A stretch of 64,000 nucleotides of DNA from Tyto alba. Lineage: Eukaryota > Chordata > Aves > Strigiformes > Tytonidae. Each line of letters begins with the position of its first letter. The stretch's first letter is position 1. Made by a program: the position numbers and the translations under genes. Below are positions 1 through 12,079 of the stretch, piece by piece. The notes beneath the pieces were generated by a model. That model saw only the letters and a program-made list of their open reading frames with translations. It did not search any database and was not told the origin of the DNA. The DNA is taken from NCBI RefSeq assembly GCF_018691265.1, contig NW_024881313.1:9803501-9867500 (forward strand). The letters run 5' to 3'.

Positions 1-3000
1 ACTGAACTTTGTAGCTTGTTTAACTGTGGCCAGTTTCCTGAGCAATCTGGGTTCCACAGTGACTTGGCTCACTCTTTATTTACCAATCTTCCAATCATTT
101 CAATTGCAGACTTTCTAAATATGTTTTCCTATCATTGATAAAAGAGTCACAGGTAGGAAAAAATTATCACAGGGCCATGCGTTTGTGGGTCACTGTTAAA
201 CACCACTGATTATTTTTCCCCTGCTTACTACATGCTTGAGACTGAGATTTGACTCTATTTAATAGTTACAATATTGATTTTAATAAATGTTTTCTTCATC
301 AAAATATTATGATTAACAACTAAAAGACTTTCTAATATTCCTCTGCATATTTAATACTACTAAAATTACCTTTATCCTACCAAGTATAGACTCTTATTAA
401 ATGATATCTAGTTAGCTTTGGCAAGGTAATTTTCCATTAACTTCTGTTCTCACTGCTTTGATTAAAGTGAACTAATATTCCTAGAAGCCATTCCTTATTT
501 TGCTTGAGATCAACGTGAGGTTAAAATGCCTATAGACATTTAGGTCATCACATTTATTATTTTTAACTATTCACAAAAATTTTTGCAGTTCTCTTGAACC
601 TCCCTACTTCTCCAAGATGTACTAAAAATCTTCACTAACTGTGCAGACAGGTTTTCTGCCAAATGTATTAAAATACCTCCATGCAAATTATTCAGGTCTA
701 CTGATTTTTAAAATGTCTAGTTTTATTAGCTGCTATTTAACGTTCTCCTGTGCTACTACTGAAATAGAGCTTCATCATAATCATCTGATATGAATACATC
801 ACTTGACTTTTTCCCAAAATACAAAAGTATTTGAGAATGCCTTTCTTTTTTGAAAAAAAAAAAAGTTATTACAAAAAGTCCTACTTTCCACCTAATAATG
901 GAGCAAGACAATTGTTAAGATTTTTTGTCGTAATACAATTTCAAAATACCTTCATATTGTTCTTATCTCTGTTTGTGACCTTTGGCTGTCTTTAAAAATG
1001 CTCTATAATTCCCATCTTCTAATTTACATTAATTTCTACATTTTCCGCCTCTCCTCCCTTTTGTTTTCTTTTTCATTTTGTTTGGGGTTTTTTGTTTTGT
1101 TTTTGTTTGTTTGTTCTTCTTTTTTTTTTTTTTTAGTAGCTGTCTTTGCATATGAAGTAATTTTATTATTTTCAACAAACGTGTGGGAGGTTTTTCCTTG
1201 ATTGTGACTTTTTTGAGGTGTCATTTACAGTACATTTAGCAGATTTAAGTTGTCAATCAATTGTTCCTTTAATACTTTCTCCAAATAACTAGTTCACCCT
1301 CACTGTCAACTTTGTAAAAGCTGTCTTATATCAACAAATATAAATATTGGATTTTAATTAATTTGCTAGTAACAGATATAATCAAGTTGTAGCTATGTGC
1401 ACATAAGCAATTAATTTTTAATTCTCTGATTCCTCTGTCACACCAAAGTCTAGTAGAGAATTTTTTCGTGTTTGAGGCAGTGAGGGAAATTGTAATTTTT
1501 TTATTTGTTTAAGGTAGCTGATGTTTTATTATGGACACTCTAAGGTTTCCAGCTCATGTTAATATTATTCCTTACCCCATAAGCATTTTTTTCTATGCTA
1601 AGATATTTCATGACCTGTATGGAAGACTTATAGACTTTTAAAATTATTATTTAAATGTGACAGCAAAGACAATCTTTCAAATGAGTCATAAAAAGTGAGA
1701 TATAAAACGTCAGTCTGATACAACTACAATTTGAATTACTGCTTCATAACAGAGAATGGTTTTAAAAATATTGGCACAGTTACTGAGAGGTGTGAAAGAT
1801 TTAAAATACAGAAGCCATTTGGGTTTTTCGGTAGGAGTAAAGTGTGAACCTGGATTCACAGTGTTCTCTCGTAGCCTCTGTTTATTTAGAGTTTCATATG
1901 CAGATTGCTCAATTCAGTGCTTTAAGGAGAAATATGTATCATACTGAAAATGCAGCTACAATTATTACAAATTATAAAATTCTGGAAATAGTGTCTGAAA
2001 TTCCAGCCTCTTTGAAGTCAGCAGCACTCAAACTGTTAGACTTCCAGCAGTTTTCTTCACAAAACACTGTTCCATATTATAATGATTTAACTTGCCACTA
2101 GCTTCATGGTAAAGTTCACTAACTGGACCATAACTCCCAATTACTTCACCCTGATTTAATCCCATTCTTTAAGAGGGTGAAACCTATTAAAAAAATGGTA
2201 TTAAATAAGAATGCTTTCAGGGAATGCATCTCCTAATTTTTGCTACATGATTCCATAGAAACATTTTTAAGGAGGAATACTGCATTTCTATTTGTGTCCC
2301 ATGCAAAGTATTCTTAACAACAGACCTGAACTGAATGTCTACAGTATACATTTCTGATTTTAGGTATAGTTGCCTTATAATGATCAGGTTTCATTTCTTT
2401 TACCCTTTACCTTGCCTATTTAGATTAAAAGCTCTTCTGTTCAGTCCACAGCACCTTTTGCAAAAAGGCAAAGATCTCCATTACAATATTACTGATAATT
2501 CAACCAGTCACCATCTAAAAATAATTGGTGAGGTTATAAGTATTTTATTAGCAAGAACACAATATATTACCTGTTTTCAATTATTTTATGCCAGCACCTT
2601 ATGAATGTGTAATACTGACTTATGTATATGACAGTTCAGAAAGGAAACACCAAACATATTTGGAGAATACAATCAGTATTAAATGGATTAACAATAGATT
2701 TGGCTTCAATACAATAAATCCAGAGAGACACTGCAAGCACAGGAACTAGCTACATTTTTTACACAGATGTATTTCCTACTATTTAATGTACATAAAACAC
2801 ATGAATTGAATTTGTTATTGGTATTCTGCATTATGAGGAAAGTCAGAAATAAAATCCATATAACCATGCACGAGCGTAAATGCTATATATGAGAAAATAG
2901 TGTATTGTGCCAATTAGAGAAGTATTCACAGCAAAATGGTTATTAAGGGATGTTCACATGAGCAGGAACTCTTGTTTGATTTTGGAGAGCCCAAGGTTGA

Positions 3001-4500
3001 CCAGCCCAGTGACTAAGACACCTTATCACCTGTACAAAATAGTCCTTGTGGCTATGTATCTGGTAAACTGGACTTTCTCTGCTCATGCTCTTTCTGATCA
3101 GACTTGTCTTTTCCTGGCAGCTTCTCCTGCAATCAGAATCACTGGAAGCATAAAAGAGAAAATGATTGCTAGAGTTGTGCTGAACAAGCGGAGCTTTATC
3201 TTTTTTCTTGCTCTGTTTGCCCATGTGCACAATGAAAGGAAGCTGGCAGAGGTCCTGGTCCAGGAAAGGAATTAGGGGCTTTATCATCAGACAATAAGTT
3301 GAGCAAATTGCAGACCACAAACTACTTCTCTTCAGAGTACCGCTGAAGGACTCATGGCTGAACTTGGTGCCTTAGAGGTACTGGGAGGAAGTACAAGGAA
3401 GTTGCAAAGATGAGTAGCCAAAAAAAGAGGGATGCTTGGGCAAGGTCTGATGCTGAGCAGTGGGCAAAGAACACAGGAAAAAAAAAAAAAATCTTAAATT
3501 GTAGTTCCCTGAAGTCCTGATCATTTTAATTAGTTTCAAAAGGTGCAATAGTCCATCATACTTTTTACTCCAAAGCCTTGGTTGCTCACATAATAATCTT
3601 CCAAAGCAGAGTACATTTGATGAAAGATTATGATAATATACACGGATTATCCAATATATATATATAATGAAGCTGATAACTAAGAGGTCTATTTGTTTAA
3701 GAGTGATTCAATTTGATATAAATAAGTGAAAGAGGATTTTAAAAGCAAGGAGTTATAAACCAAAAAGACTTCCACGACCAGTGAAATAAAATCTTTCTGC
3801 CCTTAGTCATCTTTGTTATCACCCAACTCTTCCCCAGATTCTGGTTCAAGGGGTGCAGAGGAGAGGTTTTAATATTATATCCTGTAAAATTAAAGATCGT
3901 AAAGCAGAACATTGACATGGTGACTGAACCCCTTCGAGCTTTTGAACTGGTCTTTGGAAACTTGGAATCAATCCAGATTTTTGCTAACTCCTTGTTTTCA
4001 ATCCAAAATTATCTGGAAATAATGCCCGTAAGAGGAATTATATTAATGTATACTTGTAATAAGGACACAAACTGGTGGAAAGATGTCAACTTAGTCTCTT
4101 CTACTAGCAATATGAACTTAACATGATCATCTCACAGAAATTCTTTCAAACACCAAACAGTTTGAGTGTCATTTAAAGGATTTAATTTTTGTCCATTATG
4201 AATTGATACACACACAGAAAGAGAACTGAAAAAGATTGAGCAGAAATCTAATCCATCAAAAATCTTTATGGGTAAACTGTTCCTCTAATAATCCCTCAAT
4301 CTATAAACACCTCAATAAGATATCTAGAGAAAATTGTCTGAAATTCTTACAGACTCATTACCCCCAGAGATGCTGCAAAGCTGGTCTAGTAACACTGGTT
4401 AACTGGTTATGTAAGGAACCAGGGGAGCATGAGCACTGCTCAGATTTCTGGAGTGAAAGGCTTTCTTCTTTTCCCTACCCCTAGCTTGAGGATCAAATTT
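1..4500. other. AT-rich intergenic DNA upstream of MEOX2, distal part
   Basis: No gene is recognisable. ORFs are short, and the two longest (about 122 and 125 codons) overlap on opposite strands at 2907-3320 and match no known family. A T-rich tract at about 1062-1134 and an A run at 3478-3491 are simple sequence. CpG is very scarce. Confidence 0.7.
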
Positions 4501-4560
4501 TCCATACAAATTGGCATGGTGTGGTAGATTTTCCCTCTGCTATTCCATATCCCTGATACT

Positions 4561-4860
4561 CTCTGCGTGGGGAACTGCCACTAACGCCAAAGGGATGCTT
4601 GGCTCGTGGTGCTCTCCTGATAGCTACTTCAGAAAGGCTGTTAGTTTAAATGGCGAGGGACAGCAGCGCTTTAGTTGTGATCCATCAGGCGGATCTGAGA
4701 GGAGCCGTTCGCCCTGAGAGAGGATAGACTTTCGAGACATATGGTGCTATAATGGGGGGGTGGGGATTTTTCAATTCCAATCCACCCATTCCGGATGAGA
4801 GAGACTGAGCTAATACCCTCGTGTATGGTGCATTGCATCTAGCTACGGAAGTAGCGTTAG
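4561..4860. promoter_or_regulatory. CpG-enriched block in AT-rich intergenic DNA, candidate regulatory element or transcript
   Basis: I count 13 CpG dinucleotides in these 300 bases, while the flanking 60-base lines mostly have none. It is followed by AATAAA at 4918-4923 with a TGTGTTT stretch about 20 bases later, and by another AATAAA at 5000-5005 before a 16-base A run. No coding frame or known RNA is evident. It could be a conserved enhancer, an unmethylated element or the 3' part of an unannotated transcript. Confidence 0.35.
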
Positions 4861-5021
4861 GGTGGAATTTATGGACTCTCTAAATTGTTTGCCAGGAAAT
4901 GTTTACTAGCTATGCACAATAAATGACTGTGAAAGCGTATTCCTGTGTTTAATATGATATGGTTATTTCCTTATATTTGGGTCATACTATTATGATACCA
5001 ATAAAGGAAACTTTAAAGAAG

Positions 5022-5037
5022 AAAAAAAAAAAAAAAA
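5022..5037 (+). repeat. Poly(A) run preceded by AATAAA
   Basis: Sixteen A residues lie 16 bases after AATAAA at 5000-5005. This is compatible with the tail of a retroposed transcript, or with an ordinary A-rich microsatellite. No flanking target-site duplication was recognised. Confidence 0.6.
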
Positions 5038-5039
5038 GA

Positions 5040-7000
5040 AAACAAACAAGCAATATATGTTCATATTTATGGGACTTCATTTGGGAAAGTCTGATTGACT
5101 ACAAATTGTACAGGGTAAACTTACTGCATGCACCCCTGGACACACGCCATGCCTGCAATATTAGAAATTAAATATATGACTTATTTTTAGAGCAAAATAT
5201 TCTCATCATCAAGTCAAGGTATGTTTTTTAAAAAGCCTTGTTACCGCAGCTGCAGGGGGTCATACATAATAAAATTACTGTACATGTATAAGGGAAGACT
5301 ACCTACATACTTTCCAGAATGGGTACACAGCTTCACAATTTAGAAATTAAACGGGCAGTTTTGGATTGCAGGCTGAAATCTTGGAATTTTGCTCTGGGAT
5401 GTGACCTTTTCTTTCATACAGCTCACTGTTGTACCAGGGACTACTGTACAGTTTTATAGGGTGTGTTAGATTAGATACATTCCCAAACATTTTACTCTGC
5501 TAGGAATCGAAGTCAGAACTTTGTCTAGTAATCTGTGCAGAGAGCTTTTTCTGCTCCTTCATTTGCTTTAATGCAAGGCTTTCTATTTTTGTATAATGAA
5601 TCTAAGAACTCTGACTATTATTAAAAGAAAGCAGGCACTAACCTAATTTGTTTTAATCATACATTAAGGATTGGAGCCTGGAGGTATACTCGTAGTTTTG
5701 CATGGTTGAACACCCTCTTTTAGTGTATGCATATGTGTATTATACATCCAGTATGCTGTTCATGATAGGATTTGCGAAGTTTAATAAATAAATCCTTGTA
5801 GCAATGCAGTTTTTTGGTTTCTACTTGTATTTTCTGCAAATAAGAACAACTACAATAGACAGGCATACTTTCTCCCTTGCTTACTATGAATATAACAGAG
5901 GAGATTAACTGATAAAAATGAAAGAAAATTTAAAATTTAGACATCTCAACTTCTATAGCAGATCATTTAATGATTTTAGTGCAATAAACATTTTAAAATG
6001 CATTAGCAAAATATTTTGTCCACCAGGTCTCTTTCATACATGTTTGTTTCAAAATGCAATTTTCGGTGGTGGTGTTTTTTTTTTTTTTTTTTTTGTAACC
6101 ACAAGAAACAGTATTTACGTTTAGCTGCACTTTTAAAAATTGCTATTACAGTGTAACAATGAAGTTGATCCCGCGAGGTCAATGGGGAAAAGAAAAGACT
6201 CAGCACTTCTCAAGGTCAGGTCTGAAGACATTTCATGTTGTAAAACATTTAAAGGATGAACTGTTTCTCCAAAAGTTTTTTGGAGTCTCTACCAAGCTGA
6301 TCACAGTAGTAAAAGTATATGAAAAGTATGTTGTAATACTACTAGAGGTAAAAAGCAGTAATAAGAAAAAGGCACTATGAATATCTTGGTGACAGCAAAA
6401 CTTGTTTCTACAAATGGGAATTTGTATGTTTGGATGCACTATGAATGCATGATTCATGCCATGGGAAATTAGTTTTCATTCAAACTTGATTGTTTCAAAT
6501 GAAAGAGCTTTAGATAAGATTTATATATATATATACTATATATATATAGTAAATATCTACCTCATCTTAACCCTACTGCCTACAACTAATGAGACGAAAA
6601 ATCCAAAATGCTTCCAAGGCAGTTTACCTGGACAGTGTCTGTTTCATTAGTTTTATTCAGAGTTGTATGGGGTATCATGAAGGAAAAAGCACGGCTTTCG
6701 GTGTAACATAGCCAAGAAGCTGACATGTCTCATGCCTTTCTCTTCCATTAGAGACATGCTATGCCTCCAGATGCTGCAGTCTGGATTTAGGGGCATATAC
6801 TGCTCTTGCACAAATAAGAGTTGCATATGTTATGAGTTAATTCCATTTTGTTGTGTTCTCTTGCACATGGCGTTTTGAAACAGTTAAATGGAAAATATTT
6901 TTAGTTTACCATCTTGTATTGAAATATACTTGGATTATTAAATAAAATCTAAATCCCCAAGTGTGCTCAAATGCACAAACGCATAAAGTTCATGGACAAA
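5040..7000. other. AT-rich intergenic DNA with simple repeats
   Basis: No gene is recognisable. A 20-base T run is at 6075-6094 and a (TA)n tract at 6522-6548. Two ORFs of about 70 codons overlap near 6233-6380 on opposite strands and are not credible genes. Confidence 0.7.
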
Positions 7001-7019
7001 ATGCCTATGAGGGAATTGC

Positions 7020-7380
7020 ACAAATCCAGACAGTGTCCTCACGTGCTGTATTTTGCATTTGTGTCTCAGTCGGCTGAAAAGTATGCCAAATAATATACCT
7101 CTTCTTTGCTGTACAGCTGAGCTTCACCGAGCCCACGGTGTCAGGCACTTTTAATTTGGAAAAGAAGGGGTAGGAATAAATGGGCGTCACGCTTTTGTTG
7201 TGGTCATCTAATTTTAAGTAAATATCTGAAATAGGCATTGATGAAGAGAGGAAGGTAGCTTCTGAGAGTGATTCAGTGCGCCAAAGTCCGGTATGTATAC
7301 TTAGATGATGTGAAAGGGCCTCAGAGACAGTCCCTTACCGGAGTAATTTATTGAACCCACCCCGAGACCTATCTGCTCTG
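7020..7380. promoter_or_regulatory. CpG-enriched block, candidate conserved regulatory element
   Basis: Ten CpGs occur in about 360 bases of otherwise CpG-poor DNA. A CACGTG E-box lies near 7040 (within TCACGTGC), and TTTTAATT-type homeodomain core sites are present near 7150 and 7211. A 77-codon ORF on the opposite strand covers part of it but matches no known family. Function is inferred from composition only. Confidence 0.28.
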
Positions 7381-7399
7381 TATCAAAGGACATGCAAGT

Positions 7400-10300
7400 G
7401 TGATGCCTAATAAAGCATAGCGAATACATATATTTTGGAAAGGTTAATTTCAAGAAGTAGTATAATATTTCCACAGCTCAGCAATAAAGCTAGACTATCT
7501 TTTGGGATAATAAAACAAAAAAAAAATAGTTTATGCAAGTGTGGTTTTGGAAGGTGTTAGTCTCCTTAAGGTATGTCACTTAGACCTTTCTTCAAGACAG
7601 TTAAGAACCTCCCTATTTTTCTTAATATCAGTAGTGTCATTGATGCCAGCAAACTTAAAATAGTTTCCCAAATCAGGATCTTTGAGACAGATATGGTTTT
7701 GCCTTTTGGTGATGTCTCTGCAAATTAAGCTCTTCTTGGCATGTATTTTTTAAGGAAATCTAGCTTGCTTATTTTTTCCTTTTCTCAGTCTTTCACAAGC
7801 CATAATATCTGCATCTAAAAAACCCAGGTTAATCTAAAATGGTAATTTCAAACATTTATTACTTTGTATTTAATTTCTCCTATCCAGTACCTGTTGTTAG
7901 TGGTAGCTGATATTAGACTTTGAGGAGCATCATGCAGCTATGCATAAAAAAAATACATGCAATTTTTCGCTCTTTGTTTCCTACAGCTATTATTAATTAA
8001 GGTTTCAATGCTGCAAATGCTTCTAGTCAAGCAAATCGCCATGAACACAAACAGGATTCTGCAAAAACACAGGAGTATTCCCACATGAAACTGGTGAAAT
8101 GAATAGAGCCTGAGCTCTTCAGGGCAGTGAATATCTTTCTGTTCCGAATACTGGCTAGTTAGGGGTTCCTGCTCCAAGTCTAGAGCTCATCACACTATAA
8201 ATCATAAGCAAACACACCTGCAAAGTAAGTGACATAATCCCAGCAGCTATTAAAACCCAGATATTTTGTAGTTATTTATTATTAGTGCATAGTTATATGC
8301 ATATGTTTCTTTTTCTCCCTCCAGAGCAGAGAAAATTAGAAATGACGAGGAATACACACTGTGAGTAGTATTTTACTCATTAATGTGTAAAAGAGGTGAT
8401 GAAGATTAGTGACTTATCACTCTCCTAACATCCCCTGATGGAGGCAGAATTATGAAATATGCCCCCTGCTGCTGGTCCTGAAAGGGCCTGGAAATGTCAG
8501 AGAGGGGACAATAAATATTTCAGGTAATGGTAGGGGTTTTTTTCTCTATTTCGGTCTTTGTAATGTAAGCATACCGTGTATTTACCCAGTAAATGGGGAT
8601 ATAAGTTATAGCGTAAAACATCTGATGAACAAAGATTTGAATCATCTGTAGTTTTTTATTCTGGGTGACCAAAACTCGAAGTATAATCAGCAAAATATTA
8701 ACTGCCCAGCACAGTAAGAAGCAAGCATTTTTAAAAATACCGAGTGCTGAAAATACACTTTGCTTTTCTTCTGTGCACAACTGTGTCTGTATTTTCAATG
8801 GGGGCTCTGGTAAAATGTCTTTTGAATACATATACAGATCAAAATACCCAATGCAAATTGTAGCAACTAACAATAATATGTAAAAATACAAGCCTTATTT
8901 TTCTCCATGATTAGTAATTTTAATAGGCGAACAGACTGACTAACTGTCAAGATGTCTAACTGTCGAGATCTGGAGAAAACAAGATGAAAACCATATTTTT
9001 CAGACATAATTGACTTGCCTGCATATGTACTTTAAATACATTTCTAAATACAAATGAAAGGTATGTATTATTAAAGTACCCTAAGTGGCTTGACATAACT
9101 GTTTTTTAGCTCAGCATTCTTAAGTGGAGATAATACTAGAAAGAATGAAACAATTGTTAAATTGCAGTATAACATGCAGATTGGGAAACAAATAGTATTG
9201 TGCAAGATGGTTCAGTTAGCAAATTATCTATTTAAAACAAACACACACCAAAGTTTTGAAGAGAACTTGTTCTGTGGCTTTTGAGCATCTAATGTGCAAT
9301 GCAAGTTTGCCATAGCTTAAACTCTAAAAGCTTTCCTGAAACATCATAGTTCAGGTGTGAAGCCTCAAGTACATTAACCTTTTTAATATTTCATTGGTTT
9401 ATTTAAATTAAATAGGAAGCATAAGATATTTTACTGCTTAGAGAGGGCTGGCAATTCAAATTACTTTTAATGATGTAATGCAAACTTGTAACTAATTTTC
9501 AGTGAGGGCCTCATACTTCAGCACAACTTTTATGAAATATACTAAATTGCTGGCATAGCTTTAAAATTTGTAATACTTGGAGATCATGAAAATTAGAACA
9601 GCATCCATATGTATATAGGAGAAGTAGCTGAAAATATGGATTCAGGCTTAAAGTTTTTATAGATATGTTGCAGTCCTTAAAGCAAAAATTGTGTCTGATA
9701 AGTGTTAAACCATGGCACATGTAAATGTTAAAAGGAGTGAAATGGAAGTACACCACAGAAATGCAATGTTAAAAGTTATGTGGTACGCGTTGTGGCAGTG
9801 TAATTTCTCACAAAAAAATGTTTTTATGGCAATGTATAGTGAAGATAGTGGTATACCATAGGTTTATGAATGGTAAATGTGATCATCGTTATTCTTAACT
9901 AGACAGGGATTCTGTACTTTTGACAAGTCAGTCAACAAATTGCTCCTTTTCTGTGCAAGGGTTTTCAGTTAAGGCATTCAAGCATCTCTGAAATGATGCA
10001 TAATCCCCAGGCTTTATTATTGCTTATATCTGTTGGTTTCCATCGCAGCACAGGTATCAGGAGAAACAAATTATATTGCTTCTGTGGGAGTTAAACAGGC
10101 AAAATTTAGGGGAAAAAGCAAAGGCTGAAAATAAACATACATCTGTTGTGAATCTGGATTGACTCTAAGGTTAAATAATGATGCCTGCCTTCACCAAATT
10201 GCCATGGAAAAATACGAACTGATCATAATTACAGTACAATAAAACCTCGTCCTCTTACTTTGGTAGGCTCTTGAGTACAATAAAATCTTTGGCTAAAATA

Positions 10301-11597
10301 AACTGAATTCATATTTGTAAGCTTTCTCTTTGACAGTAAGGAGAACATTCCTAAATGGCGTAAACTGCCATCCTTTTGCTGACTTCAACAAAGTTATGAC
10401 CATTTATACCAAACGGTGGTCCCCAAGTATGACTATCTGTCTGATTTTACTGTAAAATGCATATTGCTAATATGCAAACCACACACTAGAAAGAACTGTT
10501 CAAGAATCCTACTTACATTCTGACAAATATTCAGGAAGATGGTTCTTTCAGCCTCCAACGTAAAAAAAATGAGCGAGACTACAGAAGTCCTGAAGAGGAG
10601 GAATTGTACACTGGTTCATTCAGGTCAATTTTATATGATCTCTTTCCTCATAAATCGTAAGTTAAAAAAAAAAAAAAAAAAATCACCAAACCCAAAAAAC
10701 ACAAAGCGAACACAAATATTAGCCCATACATGAAAATATAAATGATGTTCCAAACTGTGTTGGCTCCAGATGTTTTTATGAGTTAAACGGTTTACTGTTT
10801 TCATATATTTAAAACATTCTATTTTTTCACTTGATGTTATAAGCTTTGGGCAAACTTGCTGGCATTGATTTAAGTTATGCTTTTGTACCACATGTAGGTC
10901 AAACGCACATTCTGAAAAGATACAATACGAACAAGAATTCAGTCATTAATATTGAGAGGTAATAACTGCTTACACTTTCTGCAGTAATTATTTCACTGAG
11001 AAGCTTTACACTGAAGCTTTAACTGAAAAGCTGTATTTTTTTTACAAAGGATGGTCTCATATCGCCATAGCTATTTGATAATTCTGCATGGAAACTTTCT
11101 GAATCATTTCAGTAAACGTTTGAAGTTGTTTATTTCCCTTAACATTAGCTACCTATATTTGCATTCCCCTTCCATAGTTCAAAATGAAAGCATAAAGCTT
11201 TATAGAGGTTTGTCTTTCTAGTTCTTGCACGCTTAAAGCCTCTTATTAAATAAGTAGTAAGAACACTTGATGTAGGACTTGTATACTTGTTAGGGGACTC
11301 AGGAACCCAAAGAAGCACAGTCCCGAATATTCAGATTTGATTGTGAAGCTAATGTGAAGTTAATGGCAAACCATTTGCCATTATAACTTTGCTACTGCAT
11401 TTTTTTTTTTTTTTCTTCTTCACCTTTTGGAGCCTCTCCTACCTCTCCCTAAAAAGTGCTATTTGGCTCCATCTCTTATTTCTCTTGGAAACCTAATCTT
11501 TCTCCCTCCCCCTCGCACCCTCTCACTTTCTTCATTGTGCTTCGCTTATTTCGCTTTTTTTATCCTGTGCGAGAAATCTTGTGCGGCCATCCCCTAG

Positions 11598-11600
<3 letters not shown>
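7400..11600. other. AT-rich intergenic DNA just upstream of the MEOX2 CpG cluster
   Basis: No gene is supported. A hydrophobic 123-codon minus-strand ORF at 8520-8891 is treated as chance. A run of 19 A lies at 10664-10682 and one of 15 T at 11400-11414. A palindrome at 10458-10476 is listed separately. Confidence 0.7.
10458..10476. promoter_or_regulatory. Palindromic POU/octamer-like site
   Basis: TGCATATT and AATATGCA form perfect 8-base inverted arms around GCT. Extended to ATGCAAAC on the right, it resembles a paired octamer site of the kind POU factors bind. This is a sequence match only. Confidence 0.3.

Positions 11601-11601
<1 letters not shown>

Positions 11602-11634
<33 letters not shown>
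11602..11634 (+). repeat. 33-base poly(A) run bordering CpG island A
   Basis: An uninterrupted A run marks the sharp change from AT-rich DNA to the CpG island. It lacks an upstream AATAAA. Such runs often vary in length and exclude nucleosomes. Confidence 0.9.
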
Positions 11635-11639
<5 letters not shown>

Positions 11640-11847
11640 TTTTTACACTGGCTTGGGTTTGGGACTTCCCCGGCCCCTTCGCAGCTGCGGCGGTGTCAGG
11701 GCTTGAGCGGCGGCGGCCCTTGCAGGGGGGGGTCCTGCCGTTCCTGCCCCCCCGGGCCCCCCCGACGGCGGCTCGCCCCCGCGGCCGGGGCGGGCGGGCT
11801 GCCCGCGGCAGGTTGGAGAGCCGCGGAGCGGTGCGGAGCAGCCGCGG

Positions 11848-11905
11848 AGGGGGGGTGCGGCGGGGTGGGAGGGGGGGTGGCGGTGGTGATGGGGGGGGGG
11901 CCGGG
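11848..11905 (+). other. Strong G-quadruplex candidate
   Basis: Runs of G of length 4 to 10 or more are separated by 1-9 bases on the + strand (GGGGGG, GGGG, GGG, GGGGGGG, then at least 10 G, then GGGG). The pattern fits the usual G-quadruplex rule several times over. The long C run at 11951-11971 would do the same on the other strand. Confidence 0.7.
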
Positions 11906-11950
11906 GCCGCCCCGCCGCGCTGCGCTCCCACCTGGGGCCGCCCGCGGCCG

Positions 11951-11971
11951 CCCCCCCCCCCCCCCCCCCCC
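11951..11971 (+). repeat. 21-base poly(C) run
   Basis: Uninterrupted C run inside CpG island A. It is a likely site of length polymorphism and of sequencing error, so its exact length should be treated with caution. Confidence 0.85.
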
Positions 11972-12079
11972 GCCCCGCCGCCAGCGCTGCCGCAGGTTGG
12001 GTGGCACTGCCCCTCGCTCCGGGGGGACAGCACCGGCCCCCGGGCCGGCAGCCCGGCGAGTCAGCAAGCCCAAGAGGGG

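Larger units (their letters stand above)
11655..12070. promoter_or_regulatory. CpG island A, about 2 kb upstream of MEOX2
   Basis: Extremely GC-rich with dense CpG, long G runs (11848-11905) and a 21-base C run (11951-11971). Several long overlapping frames on both strands are artefacts of low stop-codon density. It may be a second promoter or the distal part of the MEOX2 promoter. It is separated from island B by about 880 bases of AT-rich DNA. Confidence 0.85.

Noticed and set aside
1062..1134. T-rich tract ending in TTTTAG, like a 3' splice acceptor
   Set aside because: No open downstream exon and no matching donor. T-rich tracts ending in AG are frequent in this DNA.
2907..3320. Two opposite ORFs of about 122 and 125 codons with an A run downstream at 3478
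   Set aside because: No AATAAA before the A run, no similarity to known proteins, and open frames on both strands. Probably chance.
6522..6548. AT palindrome that could be read as a hairpin
   Set aside because: It is a plain (TA)n dinucleotide tract, self-complementary by nature.
8520..8891. Hydrophobic 123-codon minus-strand ORF resembling membrane segments
   Set aside because: AT-rich sequence with many T in the second codon position gives hydrophobic translations by chance. No receptor motif was recognised.
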